Origin: Crambe crambe
Taxonomy: Eukaryota; Porifera; Demospongiae; Poecilosclerida; Crambeidae
Assembly: GCA_963924555.1 (NCBI GenBank)
Contig: OZ004589.1
Coordinates: 5,890,001-5,954,000, forward strand
DNA length: 64,000 nucleotides
Reading direction: 5' to 3'
Shown one piece after another: positions 23,281-35,044 of the stretch. The position numbers and the translations under genes were made by a program. The notes beneath the pieces are model-generated. The model had not been told where the DNA came from, ran no database searches, and saw only the letters and a program-made list of their open reading frames with translations. Numbering within the stretch: the first letter of the stretch is position 1; every line of letters starts with the position of its first letter.

Positions 23281-23480
23281 TGATGAAAGCAAACATCAAA
23301 GCTTCTTCAAAGCAAAAGCACTTGAATCAAAGCACTTATTGATCTTTCTATTGTTCACTGAGATCTCTATTTACTGATAGTGCCGACATGCCGACAATGA
23401 ATATTCATCAGCAGGATATTTCCCGTTTTTCTCCCGGATAACTGGATGTGCAAAAATGCACGGTTTTGGAAGCCAAAGGG
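23025..23480 (+). mobile_element. piggyBac-like MITE, copy 1
   Basis: 456 bp with ends CCCTTTACCTTC and GAAGCCAAAGGG, a 32-base A run near 23247 and TTAA at its right edge. It has no coding capacity. The same sequence, interrupted by another element, occurs at 31234-35244. Confidence 0.85.
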
Positions 23481-23484
23481 TTAA

Positions 23485-23932
23485 CATTCCACTGACATAA
23501 GGTTGACCTATTGATCTTGAACTCAGCTCCTTCGATAACTACTATATCCCCTCAGCTCCTTCATCTAACTGAGATAACTACTATAATACCCTCATTAGAT
23601 CCACATGTGAACTCCCTCATACTATACCACTAATACACCCAACATGTCACCCAACCCACTGTTCCATCACATTCTCTTCATCTGATCAGTTCTGTGCATC
23701 CTAGTCACACTAGCTGCACACCTACTCTTATAATACTCACTGAGATAACTACCTACCGAGATAACCTATATTATACCCTCATGTGAACTGCCTCATACAT
23801 CTCAGATGACATCACCACACTCCCCTACAGTCACTCTTCATCTCATTCATATAAGTATTTAATAGGATTATTATCATGATAATTATTGTGATTATGATTA
23901 TGGTGGTGATCAGAAACAGCTAATAATGATAA
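23485..23932. other. AT-rich spacer between MITE copy 1 and the piggyBac gene
   Basis: I see no gene. The stretch contains repeated CTGAGATAACTACTAT-type motifs and an ATTATCATGATAATTATTGTGATTATG stretch close to the 3' end of the transposase gene that could hold its polyadenylation region. Confidence 0.4.
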
Positions 23933-25597
23933 TTATTGTAATCTATGAAAGTCTCTAAAGCAAGGAATTTTACACAGTCGTTTCCTGCAGATGGAACAGG
24001 CGTAGGATGTAAATCGAACTCGTTTCGCCCTCTTGATTAAGCACTGTTCACACCTACCCCGCGGCAAGCCAGCGTCAGTGGACTTAACCAGACTACATTC
24101 AACACTGACATCATCCATTGCACCACCACTACTACTACTACTAGAAGGAAACCTTTCCCTATACCTCTTATCCTTTAACAGAAGGCGAACCAAATCCAAT
24201 CTAAAATCCAGCAGCTTACAAGCTTTCACTCTATAATACTTACAATTATGCTTGTACAAAATAAAGGCATTATCTACTGCATAGTCAAGGAACTGGAAAA
24301 AGGCACGCAACCAATACCTCTTAGATTTCTTATCATAACCATAACTCTTTCTAAGCTGACTAAGGCGATCAACTCCACCCATGTACTTATTATAGGCCGG
24401 CAATAGTGGGGGGACTGACTGATACCCTATTCTACCACCTTTCTGAACCCGTGGCACTTCATCCTCCATATGCTCAGGAAACACATTACTCATAAAGGAC
24501 ACCACCTTACGATCATTAAAAACATAGTAACACACATCTCCCACTCTCTCTACAACATAGCTTCCCCTAGGAGGCTTAACACCCTTCAAATTTGCAGGAA
24601 ATCCTAATGCTCTCTGTTTGATGGTGCCAACATAATAAATCTTATCCTTAGCCAACGATTCCACAAGAGGCCCACTGGAAAAAAAGTTATCACAATAAAC
24701 AACATGATTCATATCTACAAAGGGTCTAAGGAGATCTGTGACCACTCTCATAACCATACCCTTCTCTGCTTCCCGCTCGCCAGTTACCGGGTTGATAGGT
24801 TTTCCCTCATACACTTGAAAAGTGCAGAGGTATCCACAACAGGAACAACAACAACACCAAATCTTAAATCCCTTCTTTATTGGCTTCTTGGGCATCACCA
24901 CTTTACCCTTCGCACGACCCTTATACTTAATCATGGCTTCATCAACCGCCAGCTCTTGGCCAGGACTATAATTCAAGAAAAATTTATCACCAAGTGTATC
25001 TAACAGTGGCTTAATTTTACGGGTCAGGCTGCTACCACCAGGAGGAAGGGCCACATCATCCACCAAATGCAAATTGGACCTAATATCCCAGAATCTAGTC
25101 CTAGATATACACCTCTGGATTCCCTCTACTCCCAATAACTTATCCTTACTCCATGCATCATTAATTCTGGGCAGGCGGTGTATCCCCATCACTAGTTGAA
25201 CCCCAAGGAAAGCCAAGAATTCACTCTTAGTAATATCAACCCATCCTGACCGATTCTTCCTCCCGGCATACCTATTGCTCTCTGTCACAATCAAATCATT
25301 CAAGGAATCTGGCCACAATAAACTCAAATAATCTAATGGGGTATGCTCTGCAGGGTCCAGATGCTGATAAGGGCCAATAACACCACAATACCTATACTTA
25401 GGATAACGACCAGAGGTGAGAGACAGGCCAAGTCCAATGATACTAGCTAACCGCCGACGCTTGGGGGTAGGTAGTACACCATCTAGGTCTTCTTCTTCTT
25501 CTTCTTCTTTATCATCATCATCATCTTCTTCTTCTTCTTCTTCTTCTTCTTCTTCATCTTCTTCTTCCAAACTGTTGTCATCATCACTAGAAAGTTC
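23933..25597 (-). CDS. piggyBac transposase-like protein, last exon
   Basis: A long minus-strand exon opens after a good acceptor (TTTTTTTGTAG, ending at 25598) and runs to a stop at 23933. No ATG fits the exon start, so an upstream exon is expected; I could not find it. After an acidic Glu/Asp run come the piggyBac DDE_Tnp_1_7 landmarks: first Asp in AVDEAMIKYKGR, second in VVYCDNFFSSGPL, third in YMGGVDRLSQLR. A C-terminal Cys-rich finger (CEQCLIKRAK, CSICRKRLC) follows. All three catalytic aspartates are present and the frame is intact, so the protein may be functional. It would act on TTAA sites, which surround several elements here. Confidence 0.88.
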   Translation of the reverse strand, partial: ELSSDDDNSLEEEDEEEEEEEEEEDDDDDKEEEEEEDLDGVLPTPKRRRLASIIGLGLSLTSGRYPKYRYCGVIGPYQHLDPAEHTPLDYLSLLWPDSLNDLIVTESNRYAGRKNRSGWVDITKSEFLAFLGVQLVMGIHRLPRINDAWSKDKLLGVEGIQRCISRTRFWDIRSNLHLVDDVALPPGGSSLTRKIKPLLDTLGDKFFLNYSPGQELAVDEAMIKYKGRAKGKVVMPKKPIKKGFKIWCCCCSCCGYLCTFQVYEGKPINPVTGEREAEKGMVMRVVTDLLRPFVDMNHVVYCDNFFSSGPLVESLAKDKIYYVGTIKQRALGFPANLKGVKPPRGSYVVERVGDVCYYVFNDRKVVSFMSNVFPEHMEDEVPRVQKGGRIGYQSVPPLLPAYNKYMGGVDRLSQLRKSYGYDKKSKRYWLRAFFQFLDYAVDNAFILYKHNCKYYRVKACKLLDFRLDLVRLLLKDKRYRERFPSSSSSSGGAMDDVSVECSLVKSTDAGLPRGRCEQCLIKRAKRVRFTSYACSICRKRLCKIPCFRDFHRLQ

Positions 25598-26446
25598 TAC
25601 AAAAAAATATCACATGATAATACCACACCCCTCTATGCCCCTCCCCTATAGCTGTATGGTTTCATAAGACAGCCACACCCCTTAATGAAGGACAACCCTT
25701 TGTACTGCAGAAAGCCACACCCCTTTCCCAGCTTAATTAAGGCCAAAAACAGCAAACAGCCACACCCATCTTATGGCTGAATTTAAACAGTTCTATGACT
25801 TCATTAAGGGTAATTAAGGGCAATTAAACAGAAATACCCACCTTGCGGCTTCATTAAGGGCCAAAGCCACAGCAGTCATGCGGCTTCATTAAGGGACGTA
25901 AATAGCCACACCCACCCTGTGGGTTCATTAAGCAGTCACTAAGGGCAATTAAACAGTCATGCAGCTTCATTAATGAAGCCACAGGGTGGGTGTGGCCATT
26001 TACGTCCCTTAATGAAGCTGCATGACTGTTTAATTGCTCCTTAATTAAGCCACAGGGTGGGTGCGGCCGTTTAATTGCCCTTAATGAAGCCACAGGGTGG
26101 GTGTGGCTGTTTAATCGTCCTTAATGAAGCCACAGACTGGGTGTGGTTATTTAATTGCCCTTAATGAAGCCGCATGACTGTTTAATTGCTCCTTAATTAA
26201 GCCACAGGGTGGGTGCGGCCGTTTAATTGCCCTTAATGAAGCCACAGGGTGGGTGTGGCTGTTTAATCGTCCTTAGTGAAGCCACAGACTGGGTGTGGTT
26301 GTTTAATTGCCCTTAATGAAGCCGCATGACTGTTTAATTGCTCCTTAATTAAGCCACAGGGTGGGTGAGGCCGTTTAATCGCCCTTAATGAAGCCACAGG
26401 GTGGGTGTGGCTGTTTAATGAAGCTGAATGACTGTTTAATTGCTCC
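25598..26446. repeat. Satellite-like array, left part
   Basis: From about 25640 the sequence is made of related units of about 40 bp, TTAATGAAGCCACAGGGTGGG followed by TGTGGCTGTTTAATCGCCC, alternating with a shorter unit containing GCCGCATGACTGTTTAATTGC. Units up to about 25975 are inverted; later ones are direct. Most units contain TTAA. The array resumes at 30391 beyond the inserted TTAA element. No gene is present, and open frames here only read the repeat. Confidence 0.85.
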
Positions 26447-29400
26447 TTAAGGGTGGTCGGACATAGCAACCCGCGCGGTTGTAATTTTAACCACTTAATT
26501 AATGCGAGCGCACCACGTGAAATGTAGTGCGCAAAAATTGAAGTGGAGTAGCAATTTGGCGCGCAATTGTTGGCTTATCTCTTTGGTCAGTTGTGGCTCT
26601 GTGGTCATGCCTTTTTCCAGGAAAAGGAAGCTGCAAATTGTTGCAGCAGCAATGGCAAGCAAGAAGAAAGATGCAATGCCAGGAGAGGTGAAATACAAAT
26701 AAAAATAAATATCAGTAAATAATTCTAGCTGAGGCATTTTCAACCAATTCAGATTCTTCTCCTCCAGAAGCCGAGTCTCAGTCTCACTCAGAATCTCCCA
26801 CTCTCACAGAAAACCCAGTATCTCAGACTCCCGCTCTCGTAGACAGTCCAGAATCTCCTCCTGATCCTCAGATGCCTGAGTCAGATCCTAGTCCCAGATC
26901 CAGTGATGCATGGGAAACAACTGTAGGAAAGCTAGTGCAAGCAGCAGAAAAGGTCGGGCTACCATACGATTTTTCAACTCTGTCTACTTACGTCTCTAGT
27001 GCTAGTGTTGGTTTTCATCATCCCGGAACTCTCCATATTCATGAGTCAACTTGCTCGTGGAATCAGTATTATCCCGTCTTATCATTCCTCATCAGTGGCA
27101 AACTATATGCAGATTATATCAGACTGAGTGGGTGGTTGGGGCTCCCACCTTGTTCAGATCATCAGTGGCGCCGGATAGTCCAGAAGCTTGAAGAGCATGT
27201 CACCATGTTGGCAGAGTGGTCCTGTAGTCGGGTAAGGCAAATGATAGTGCAGAGGGGTGATGCAAAGAAGTGGGTAGCCTCATTTGATGGGTTTTACCTG
27301 ACACGAGGCCACTACTCAAACAATGCCTCAGCCACCATTCATGATTTCATGTCTGGTGATATTGCATGGTTCACCCACCGAACCAAGAGAGGAACAGGGC
27401 ATAATTGGGAGGGCACTTCTGGAGGAGCGGAGGGTAACATGCTGGATGAGGTGATGGGGAAGGTGAAGGATGCCGGCTTTTCAATCAAGGAGATCATCAC
27501 TGATAAGGACTCCTCCACAAATGCCATCTTTTGCAGACACTTTCCCGAGGGCACCATCACATATTGTTCCAACCATTGTGCAAAGACCCTGCATAAGGAT
27601 TTAGAAAAGATAAAGAGGAACAAGTGTGAAGTGAGCTATACATTTTATAATTATTACATATTTTACTTGTTTCTTCTACTTACAGTGTCGGGTGGACAAC
27701 TTCAGGTGTAAGCGCATGACAGAAGGGCTACTAGGGCATTGTAAATCAGCTCTAAGTAATTTGATATCCTCTGAAGAAGTACAGCAGTCTGATGATCCAC
27801 TCAAGTCGTTTTCTGAGGCCATCCTGAATTTCCACTCCCACTATTGCCTGGATATTCACACATCTCCTTGGTGCCACCATGAGAAGGTAACATATCCCAA
27901 GTAGGTTTCCAATTAATGAGCACCAACTCTCCTTCAGGTGAATGAGGATGGAAGTCCTTATCAGAGCAAAGAGAGGTTCACGTGCAAGGCACAGGCTGAT
28001 GGGTTCAAGCACCTGCTTGATGACATGGCTGATCGCCCACAAGATTATGTGTCGGACCATGGGAGACTAACTACCAATGGCGTGGAAGGTTTCCATGGTC
28101 TGGCACTGATCTACCGGGGGAAGAGGACAGATCTTGGCCACAACCATTACATCTGCAAGACGAATATGGCCATTTGTCACAAGGTACGAACATAGGGAGT
28201 ACAAACATTATAATGACTTACAGTCCTCTTTAGAACTTGGGTCCCATATGGAAAGTTTTCTGCCTCATTTTGATGCACGTGGACATACCAGCAGCTGCAG
28301 CAGCCTCAATCCTGAGAGAGCAGGCAGAGTGGGATAAGAACCGATGGAAGAGGTCAAGCCAGGAGTATCACCATAAGAGGTACAGTAGTTTGATTATGCA
28401 GATTCAGTCCTAAATAGAGTGCACTCGCTCTCATAGGAACCTGCAAAAGAAGGCAAAGAAGCTCCGTTACGAGCAGGAGAAGGTGTACATGGAGACACTG
28501 CGTGAAATGGGGTGTGCTGTTGGGGAATATGTTGGAGATGGCCAGGGAGAGTCAGAGAGTGCAGTGACAACACCACAAGAAGCTGACCTTGATCCTGTAG
28601 ATGTTGACCCTGAAGTTGATGATCAGTCACTAGATGAGGAAAAGGATAGCAGTGATGATGCACACCCTCTTCTGATATTCTATGATTGTGAAACGACAGG
28701 GTTCAGCATCTATGACGATCACATCACTGACATGGCAGCCAAAGTGATAGCTTCCCCCGTGCCTCTTAGCTCTCCCACTTTCTCCAGTCTTGTGAAGACC
28801 TCCAGGCGCATCCCAGCAGCTGGTACTATTACGACATTATTATAAATAATAATTATGACAATGTCTGTTATATTCGAAGTAACCAAGGTCACTGGAATCA
28901 CCACCACAATGCTACGAAGTGAAAGGCCTCTTTCTGTTGTGTTCCCTCTATTTTTGGACTGGGTCATCACTATCACCTCCCATGTCAGTGACGCCACACA
29001 TACCCTCCATTATCCTGTTTTAGTAGCCCACAATGGGTTTGCGTTCGATTTCCCTGTCCTTCTAGCTGAAGTGGAGAGACGCCCTCAACAACTGAGATTT
29101 TCTGACTTTGCGGCTGGAAACATCCATTTCAGCGACACGCTGCCACTTCTACGAAGGGTATACATATTGGAGTGTAATAGAGAGTGATTATTGATATATA
29201 ATTATTTAGATGAAGAAAGATGGGGATGGATGCCTTCGAGGAGTATCTCTGGGGATGGAAAAGCTGCACAAGCATATAGTGGGATCTGACATAGATGGTA
29301 TTTGCTAAGAGTTTGATAGTAGCATTATTTACTTGGTAACTATTTACATTATAGGAGCTCATAGGGCTCTGCCAGATATTCTAGCTATGGAAAAGGTCTT

Positions 29401-30390
29401 CACTCACCCATCCTTAGTCAGTTGCCTCTCCAAGCTTCCTACTCGCTCTCCAAAGAAGCAGATGACTGCGTGGATTGAACAAAAGCGACTGTTCCAGAGA
29501 ATAACTGCCCTCGTGAAGTCTCTAGGGAAGCCTAGCATCACCAAAACTCAAGCTAAACGGCTAGATATTCTTGGTCTTGGATATGAAGATCTTTCCAAGC
29601 TTCGCTGCACACACAAGGACAAGGAAGTCTTCATGCAAGCTCTGAAGGACAAGGGAGTGAACAGCAAGCCCCTTCGCGAGAAGCTATCCAAGATTCTCCA
29701 CCCTTAGTCGCGCGAGTCCCACGACTATGTTGAGCGGATCCTGTTGAGCCTTCGCCACCACCATCTTCAACTTCCAGCTACCTCCCAGGATTCCCTCTTC
29801 GCCATCGCTTCGACTTCTCTTTTAACCGGCTCTTTTCAGAGCCACCAAAGTTCAGGAGGTTTCACTCGCGCGTACAATTATTTAGGGGGCGCGGCTCTAT
29901 TAAACATTAGTGACCGGATTTCTAGTTCTAGGTCACGGTTCCAACAACTCTAGCTCAGGAACCAAGTATGGGACTGGGCCCAAATATTGCATGCCACTAG
30001 TATGAAGTAAGGTAAATAAAACTACGTTTTGCTTTTGTTGATATACGGTCTAGATTTTGCATGGCAGTTAACATGGTGTGTGCAAATAGAAAAGTAAAGT
30101 TAAAATCGACAAAAGCGAAACGTAGTTTTGTAGGAGACTGGAATGGTAGATAGTAGAGCAAAAATCAGCCATTGCCTCCTAGCGATCGTCGAGATAGAGT
30201 GACGTTTATGTTGAAAATGAGATCGCTCATAACCTCAGTGAGATTTGTCCATCTTCCTTCATTTTTGGTGTGGTAGTACTATTATAGCACTGTTATAGTT
30301 CTGTGCTTGTTAGAAGTGTCTGCTGCAAGTATTTTTCGAGATACTGTCCCCTAGTTACCATGCGTGGGCGAGGTGTCCGACCACCCTTAA
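26447..30390 (+). mobile_element. TTAA DNA transposon (Kolobok-like) encoding a transposase-exonuclease fusion
   Basis: TTAA at 26447-26450 and 30387-30390 flank a 3936-bp element. Its inverted ends are exact for 13 bp: GGGTGGTCGGACA and TGTCCGACCACCC. It sits inside the satellite array, which continues on both sides, so the insertion is clear. It carries one nine-exon gene on the plus strand. The TTAA target and the transposase motifs point to the Kolobok superfamily, but the family assignment rests on memory of motifs. Confidence 0.85.
26607..29707 (+). CDS. Kolobok-like DDE transposase fused to a DEDDh 3'-5' exonuclease (891 aa, 9 exons)
   Basis: Exons 26607-26687, 26734-27630, 27686-27886, 27938-28183, 28234-28379, 28437-28822, 28880-29157, 29210-29297 and 29355-29707 join with consistent phases and GT-AG borders to 2676 nt. 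The N-terminus is short and basic, followed by a Ser/Pro-rich linker. The transposase part holds ASFDGFYLTRGHYSNN (Asp 212), ITDKDSS (Asp 284, Asp 286), a YCSNHCAKTLHKDL motif and TNGVEGFHG (candidate Glu). A charged coil and acidic linker lead to an exonuclease: FYDCETTG (Asp 607, Glu 609), AHNGFAFDFPVL (Asp 709) and AHRALPD (His 777, Asp 782). These are the five DEDDh positions. Linker and exonuclease start share one exon, so they are one protein. A role in trimming transposition ends is inference. Confidence 0.8.
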
Positions 30391-31229
30391 TTAAGCCACA
30401 AAAATGAAGCCACAGGGTGGGTGTGGCCGTTTAATTGCCCTTAATGAAGCCACAGGGTGGGTGTGGCTGTTTAATCGCCCTTAATGAAGCCACAGGGTGG
30501 GTGTGGCTGTTTAATCGCCCTGAAGCTGAATGACTGTTTAATTGCTCCCTAATTAAGCCACAAATGAAGCCACAGGGTGGGTGTGGCCATTTAATTGCCC
30601 TTAATGAAGCCACAGGGTGGGTGTGGCTGTTTAATCGCCCTTAATGAAGCCGCATGACTGTTTAATTGCTCCTTAATTGAGTGGGTGTGTCTGTTTAAGG
30701 GCAATTAAAGTCGTGCAGCTTGATTAAGGGCGATTAAACAGCCACACCCACTCTATGGCTTCATTAAGAGCAAATAGACAACCACACCCACTTCATTAAA
30801 CAGCCACACCCATCCTACAACTTCGTAGGAGCAATCAGACAGTCCTGTGGCTTTATCAAGGGCAATTGAATGGCCGCACCCATCCTACGGCTTCACTGAG
30901 GACATTAAAAGCAGCCACACCCATCCCCACAGCTCAATATAAAGGCCACACCCCTCAAATAAGCTCCCATGCACCCCTCACAGAGGGCTAGTTACAGGGC
31001 TCGCAGTAACACTCTAGTATTGTCCGGACATGATTATCTAATAGCAATTTAAGAGTATAACATGAATAAATTGACTGGAAAATGTCCTGTGACTGACTGT
31101 TATTGTGAGCACTGTAATAGTTAGCTACAGTTCAAACTTTGGTGGACAAGACTTCCTTACCGTTGTACGGGCTCCACTCGTCACTTGGGTGACCCAGCTC
31201 CTGCCTGTCAGCCTCGCACAGCTCCATCT
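30391..31229. repeat. Satellite-like array, right part, and adjoining spacer
   Basis: Direct units of the same 40-bp satellite run to about 30690. Inverted, more diverged units follow to about 30960, mirroring the left part. The remaining bases to 31229 hold no gene that I can recognise. Confidence 0.8.
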
Positions 31230-31879
31230 TTAACCCTTTACCTTCAGTAGTGCTGTCTTCTTCTCTCGAGAAAGGATCGACACACCAGTGGCAAATTGGA
31301 CTGTCACGAAAAATTTGGACCGGGGAAAAAGTGGACCGCCTTTACCAAAAGTTATCCGGGCATATCAGCTTATACATAACTGAGCAGCGCTACCCACCAG
31401 ACTGTAGTCAAGACAAAAAGAGAGCTATTGGAGAGAAAGCAGCTATGTTCAATGTAAGAAAGGAAGTTCTTTTCATCAAGAAGAAAAAGAAGAGCGTGGT
31501 AAGACCTGATTTTTCATAGGTGCTTATTATGCTTGTAGATAGCTAGCTAGCTTAGCTAGCTACGCATGAAGTTGAGTCTAGATGCAATCATGGTGATTCT
31601 ACTTAATTATGGCCTTACTGGCTACCAGCATAGATACTATATATCTACTGCACAGTATAATTATGGTATCTGTACCAGATTTTTGGCCTCTGTAAAAGAA
31701 GCTCATGAAATTTGCCTGTAGCTGTAGCTAGCTATGTACCAAGTTACCCAGCTATTCTCTTCAAATAAATAATCAAATCAAATATCATTCTGATGACCTT
31801 GGGTTTTCCCTATCCCTGACCAAAAGGCTATATGGTTTAATAGTGGACATACTGGTGCTGAGATCATGTGTGTGGTGTT

Positions 31880-32590
31880 CCAGAAAGTCTACTATCGGAG
31901 AAGGGACCCAATCAGCTATCCTACCTGATGACCGATGTTATGCAGTCTTCTTGGAATTACGAAATTGAATACTACAGCATACCATCTTCAGTGTGATGGC
32001 CTCACCGAGAGGTTTAATCGTACTCTCGTACTCTAAAGATGCTGATATGCAAGCATGTTGATGTCTATGGGAAGCAGTGGGACAAGTATTTACATGGGAT
32101 GCCTATGAGGCAACAGGCGAGAAGCCATCTTACCTTCTTTATGGTAGCTATCCTATTGAAGCTGCATTTCTTCCTGCTAATGAGGTAGAAGGGGCTGACC
32201 TGACAGGCTACCGATGCGACAGGAACTCACTGAGATACTCAGTCAATCCAGAAAACCCAGAAGCATTGCAAAAGTACTATAATAAGGTGAACAAATGTTC
32301 TCCTATGCAGTTCAAGATTGGCGGTCTAGTGCTATTTCGATTTCCTCAGGAAGAGTCCGGGAAGTTTCAGAAGTTATCTCGTCTGTGGCATGGACCCTAT
32401 ATATATTGAGTTTTTGAGGTGACTCCAACCGGCATTGCAGGAAAACGTGTCTACACTTCAAAAGATGATATTATTCATGTACACTTAAATCTGAGTTACC
32501 CTAGTTATCTGACCATCCCTCTACTATGGAAGAAAGTAAGCTCGGGGCAAGCTCTAACTGGAGGAGGGGGTGTGTGACAGTAACATTAAT
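31880..32590 (+). pseudogene. Decayed gypsy integrase/pol remnant
   Basis: Broken frames resemble the C-terminal half of a gypsy integrase: HLTEV-type core remnants around 31900-32020, then an open piece at 32077-32409 with TGEKPSYLLYGSYP and a GPYIY end, typical of the region after the catalytic core. Several stops and frameshifts are present. GAGGAGGGGGTG then TGTGACAG near 32565-32580 could be a former polypurine tract and LTR start. Confidence 0.6.
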
Positions 32591-32924
32591 TATTACTTTT
32601 ATCATTACTAACTGTTATGTAATCATCATTGTGATTTCACTTATGACGTAATCTTGTATCACATGTTCACTCCTTGATTTGTGACCCTTGAGTAAAGTCT
32701 AATATCACTTGAGATGCTGCCTGGTGAAATTACATGAATAACATATCTGATATAAAGTAGTCTTGTCCTACATGTAAATAATAACCAGATAGTCAACAAG
32801 TGAATTTTATATAGCATGCAGTTATATTCCTACATAGGTATCCTTTCAAGGAAAAAACAACTTGACAAACTTCAATAGACTTGATTAACTTATAATTATT
32901 GGGAGGAGGGTGGGTTAATCTTCA

Positions 32925-33220
32925 AAGCCAGGTCCACTGGACCTGCCTAAATTTCAGCAGCAAAACTGGACCAGGTCCACTGTTTTCCCCTGCCAAAAAT
33001 GGACCTGCTTGGATTTCGACAGCGAAACTGGACCGGGTCCACTTTTTTCCCCTGCCAAAAATGGACCTGCTTGGATTTTGACAGCGAAACTGGACCGGGT
33101 CCACTTTTTTCCCCTGCCAAAAATGGACCTGCCTGGATTGACAGCGAAACTGGACCGGGTCCACTTTTTTCCCCTGCCAAAAATGGACCTGCTTAGAATT
33201 TGACGGCGAAACTGGACCGG
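32925..33220. repeat. Tandem repeat of about 60-62 bp (GGACCGGGTCCAC units)
   Basis: About four and a half units, each holding GCGAAACTGGACCGGGTCCA, a T/C run and TGCCAAAAATGGACCTGC. Each unit contains a small palindrome, GGACCGGGTCC. One further unit and partial copies resume at 34693-34850 on the other side of the inserted long-TIR element. Confidence 0.9.
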
Positions 33221-34029
33221 TGTCACAGTTTATTTTGTCGCTGGGAGATTCTGTCGCGGCGACAAAATATCCTAGGAAATTCTGTCGCGAGCGACATAAT
33301 CTCCTAGGATATTTCGTCGCCGCCAGGATATATTGTCGCTGCATATAAAGTACCTATCGGAGAGGTGGCATAGCTATAATCTGATCATATAAACACAATC
33401 GGTCACCAACAAATTGCTCTCCTAGCAATAAAAGCCACTTGTTCTAAAATTAGACCTTGGAAAGAAGGCTATTGAGACTGTGTCCTCCATCAAGTACCTA
33501 GGAATCCAACGATCTCTCCTGGGTTGGTAAGGGTCGCCGCTACGCCAGACTATCAGCATCACCCAATTGCCTTACCTGCCTCTACTATGCCATAGTAGTC
33601 CCGATCCTAGACTACGGTGCCAGTATCTGGGATCCACATCACAACAGGCTGACTAGATTATGGACTCTCTGCCACCAATTGATATAACCTTAGGTGCTCC
33701 TACCATCAAATCCAAACTCAAAGATTACCTTTGATCAGTTATTCTGAGAAGTTTTGAAGCCAATAACTTACACATTCCATTTTGTCTCCCCTTGCCGAAA
33801 CTGTATGTCAAATCCCAAGCCACCCAATCATAATTATAAGACATGTAACTATTAACCAATCTTTTTCTGTTGTTGTTTTTTATTTGATTGTTTGTTTGTT
33901 GTGGTTGTTTTTTTGTTGTTTTTTTAATCTTCTCCTGGTCGCCAGGCCAGTCTGGATCCTCAGCCTGCTCTAATTGCCCCATCTTCTTTTTTTTTGTTGT
34001 TTCTTAAATGTCATCTTGTGCTGTAAATC

Positions 34030-34066
<37 letters not shown>

Positions 34067-34692
34067 GAGAGTGACAAAATCTCAATCTCAGCTATTATCT
34101 ACTATAAAATCTCCTGTGGTAATAAAATCTCCCAGGATATTTTGTCTCTTACTTATCAAGCTCTATACTATATTAGCTAGTTGTAGCTGTATGTGACTAG
34201 CTATATCGCTCACTTGAGCTATGTTATAGCAGTATACTGAGAACTATACATGTTGTTCTGTAGCATCTAGCTATCCTTTGAAGTATGAGTGATATATACA
34301 ATAACATATATAGCTACACCCAACTATATTAAAGGTGAATAGCTAACAAGCTTGAGATTTTGATGCACCTATAAATAGCATTGCTCTTTCTCTCATTTTT
34401 AATATCTATAGAAAAAAACTAGTGAAAAAATATCCCATTAAAGATTTATCACCAAGACAGAAACGACCTAGGAGATGTTTTATTGCTAGGAAAGCTATTT
34501 GTTGGTGACCGATTGTGTTTGTATAATCAGATATAGCTATGCCACCTCTCCGATAGGTACTTATATGCAGCGACAATATATCCTGGCGGCGACGAAATAT
34601 CCTAGGAGATTATGTTGCTCGCGACAGAATTTCCTAGGATATTTTGTCGCCGCGACAGAATCTCCCAGCGACAAAATAAACTGTGACACCGG
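33217..34692. mobile_element. Long-TIR element with CCGG target duplication
   Basis: CCGG flanks both sides (33217-33220, 34689-34692). The element (33221-34688) has inverted arms of roughly 210 bp starting TGTCACAGTTTATTTTGTCG. The arms repeat GCGACAAAATATCCTAGG-type motifs. The middle contains a LINE fragment with an (AAT)n tail. I see no transposase. Confidence 0.8.
33440..34067 (+). pseudogene. LINE reverse-transcriptase 3' fragment with (AAT)n tail
   Basis: Broken frames read SIKYLGI, LSWVGKGRRYARL and VPILDYGASIWDPH. These are C-terminal landmarks of non-LTR reverse transcriptases (the KYLG...LSW and PILDY...WDPH motifs). The fragment ends in about twelve AAT/ATA repeats (34029-34066), as in many LINE 3' ends. 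It is 5'-truncated and mutated. Confidence 0.65.
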
Positions 34693-35013
34693 GTCCACTT
34701 TTTTCCCCTGCCAAAAACGGACCTGTTTAGATTTTGACGGCGAAACTGGACCAGGTCCACTTTTTTCCCCTGCCAAAACTGGACCGGGTCCACTTTTTTC
34801 TTGATAAAATGGACCCGGGGGGTCCACTTTTTTCCCGGTCCACTTTTGGCATGACAGGATGGCCAATCTTACGTCATCGATGCTCCCCATGGCAACCTGA
34901 CTTGCAGCTCGAGCTGCACAAGCCACTCCTTTCCACCGCTTCTTCTCCTGCTAAGACCTCCAAACAACTATAGGCTACGTAGGCAAGTAGAGGCATGCAT
35001 GTCTAGTCATTCC

Positions 35014-35044
<31 letters not shown>

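Larger units (their letters stand above)
31302..34856. mobile_element. TIR element with GGACC-rich subterminal repeats inserted in MITE copy 2
   Basis: The ends read TGTCACGAAAAATTTGGACC and, inward from the right, TGTCATGCCAAAAGTGGACC. Both are followed by GGGAAAAAGTGGACC-type sequence. Flanks GGAC (31298-31301) and GGAT (34857-34860) may be a diverged 4-bp duplication. The interior holds a decayed gypsy pol remnant, a tandem repeat and a further long-TIR element, so it may itself be a mosaic. Confidence 0.6.

Noticed and set aside
23087..23377. Open frame with a lysine run
   Set aside because: It reads the A run of MITE copy 1; the same frame recurs in MITE copy 2 at 34999.
25416..25667. 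Serine-rich plus-strand open frame
   Set aside because: It is the antisense of the Glu/Asp run of the piggyBac gene.
25850..30960. Regular repeats resembling a CRISPR array
   Set aside because: Units are contiguous with no unique spacers, change orientation and contain TTAA; the genome is eukaryotic.
32922..33344. Several overlapping repeat-containing open frames
   Set aside because: They only translate the 60-62-bp tandem repeat in different frames and strands.
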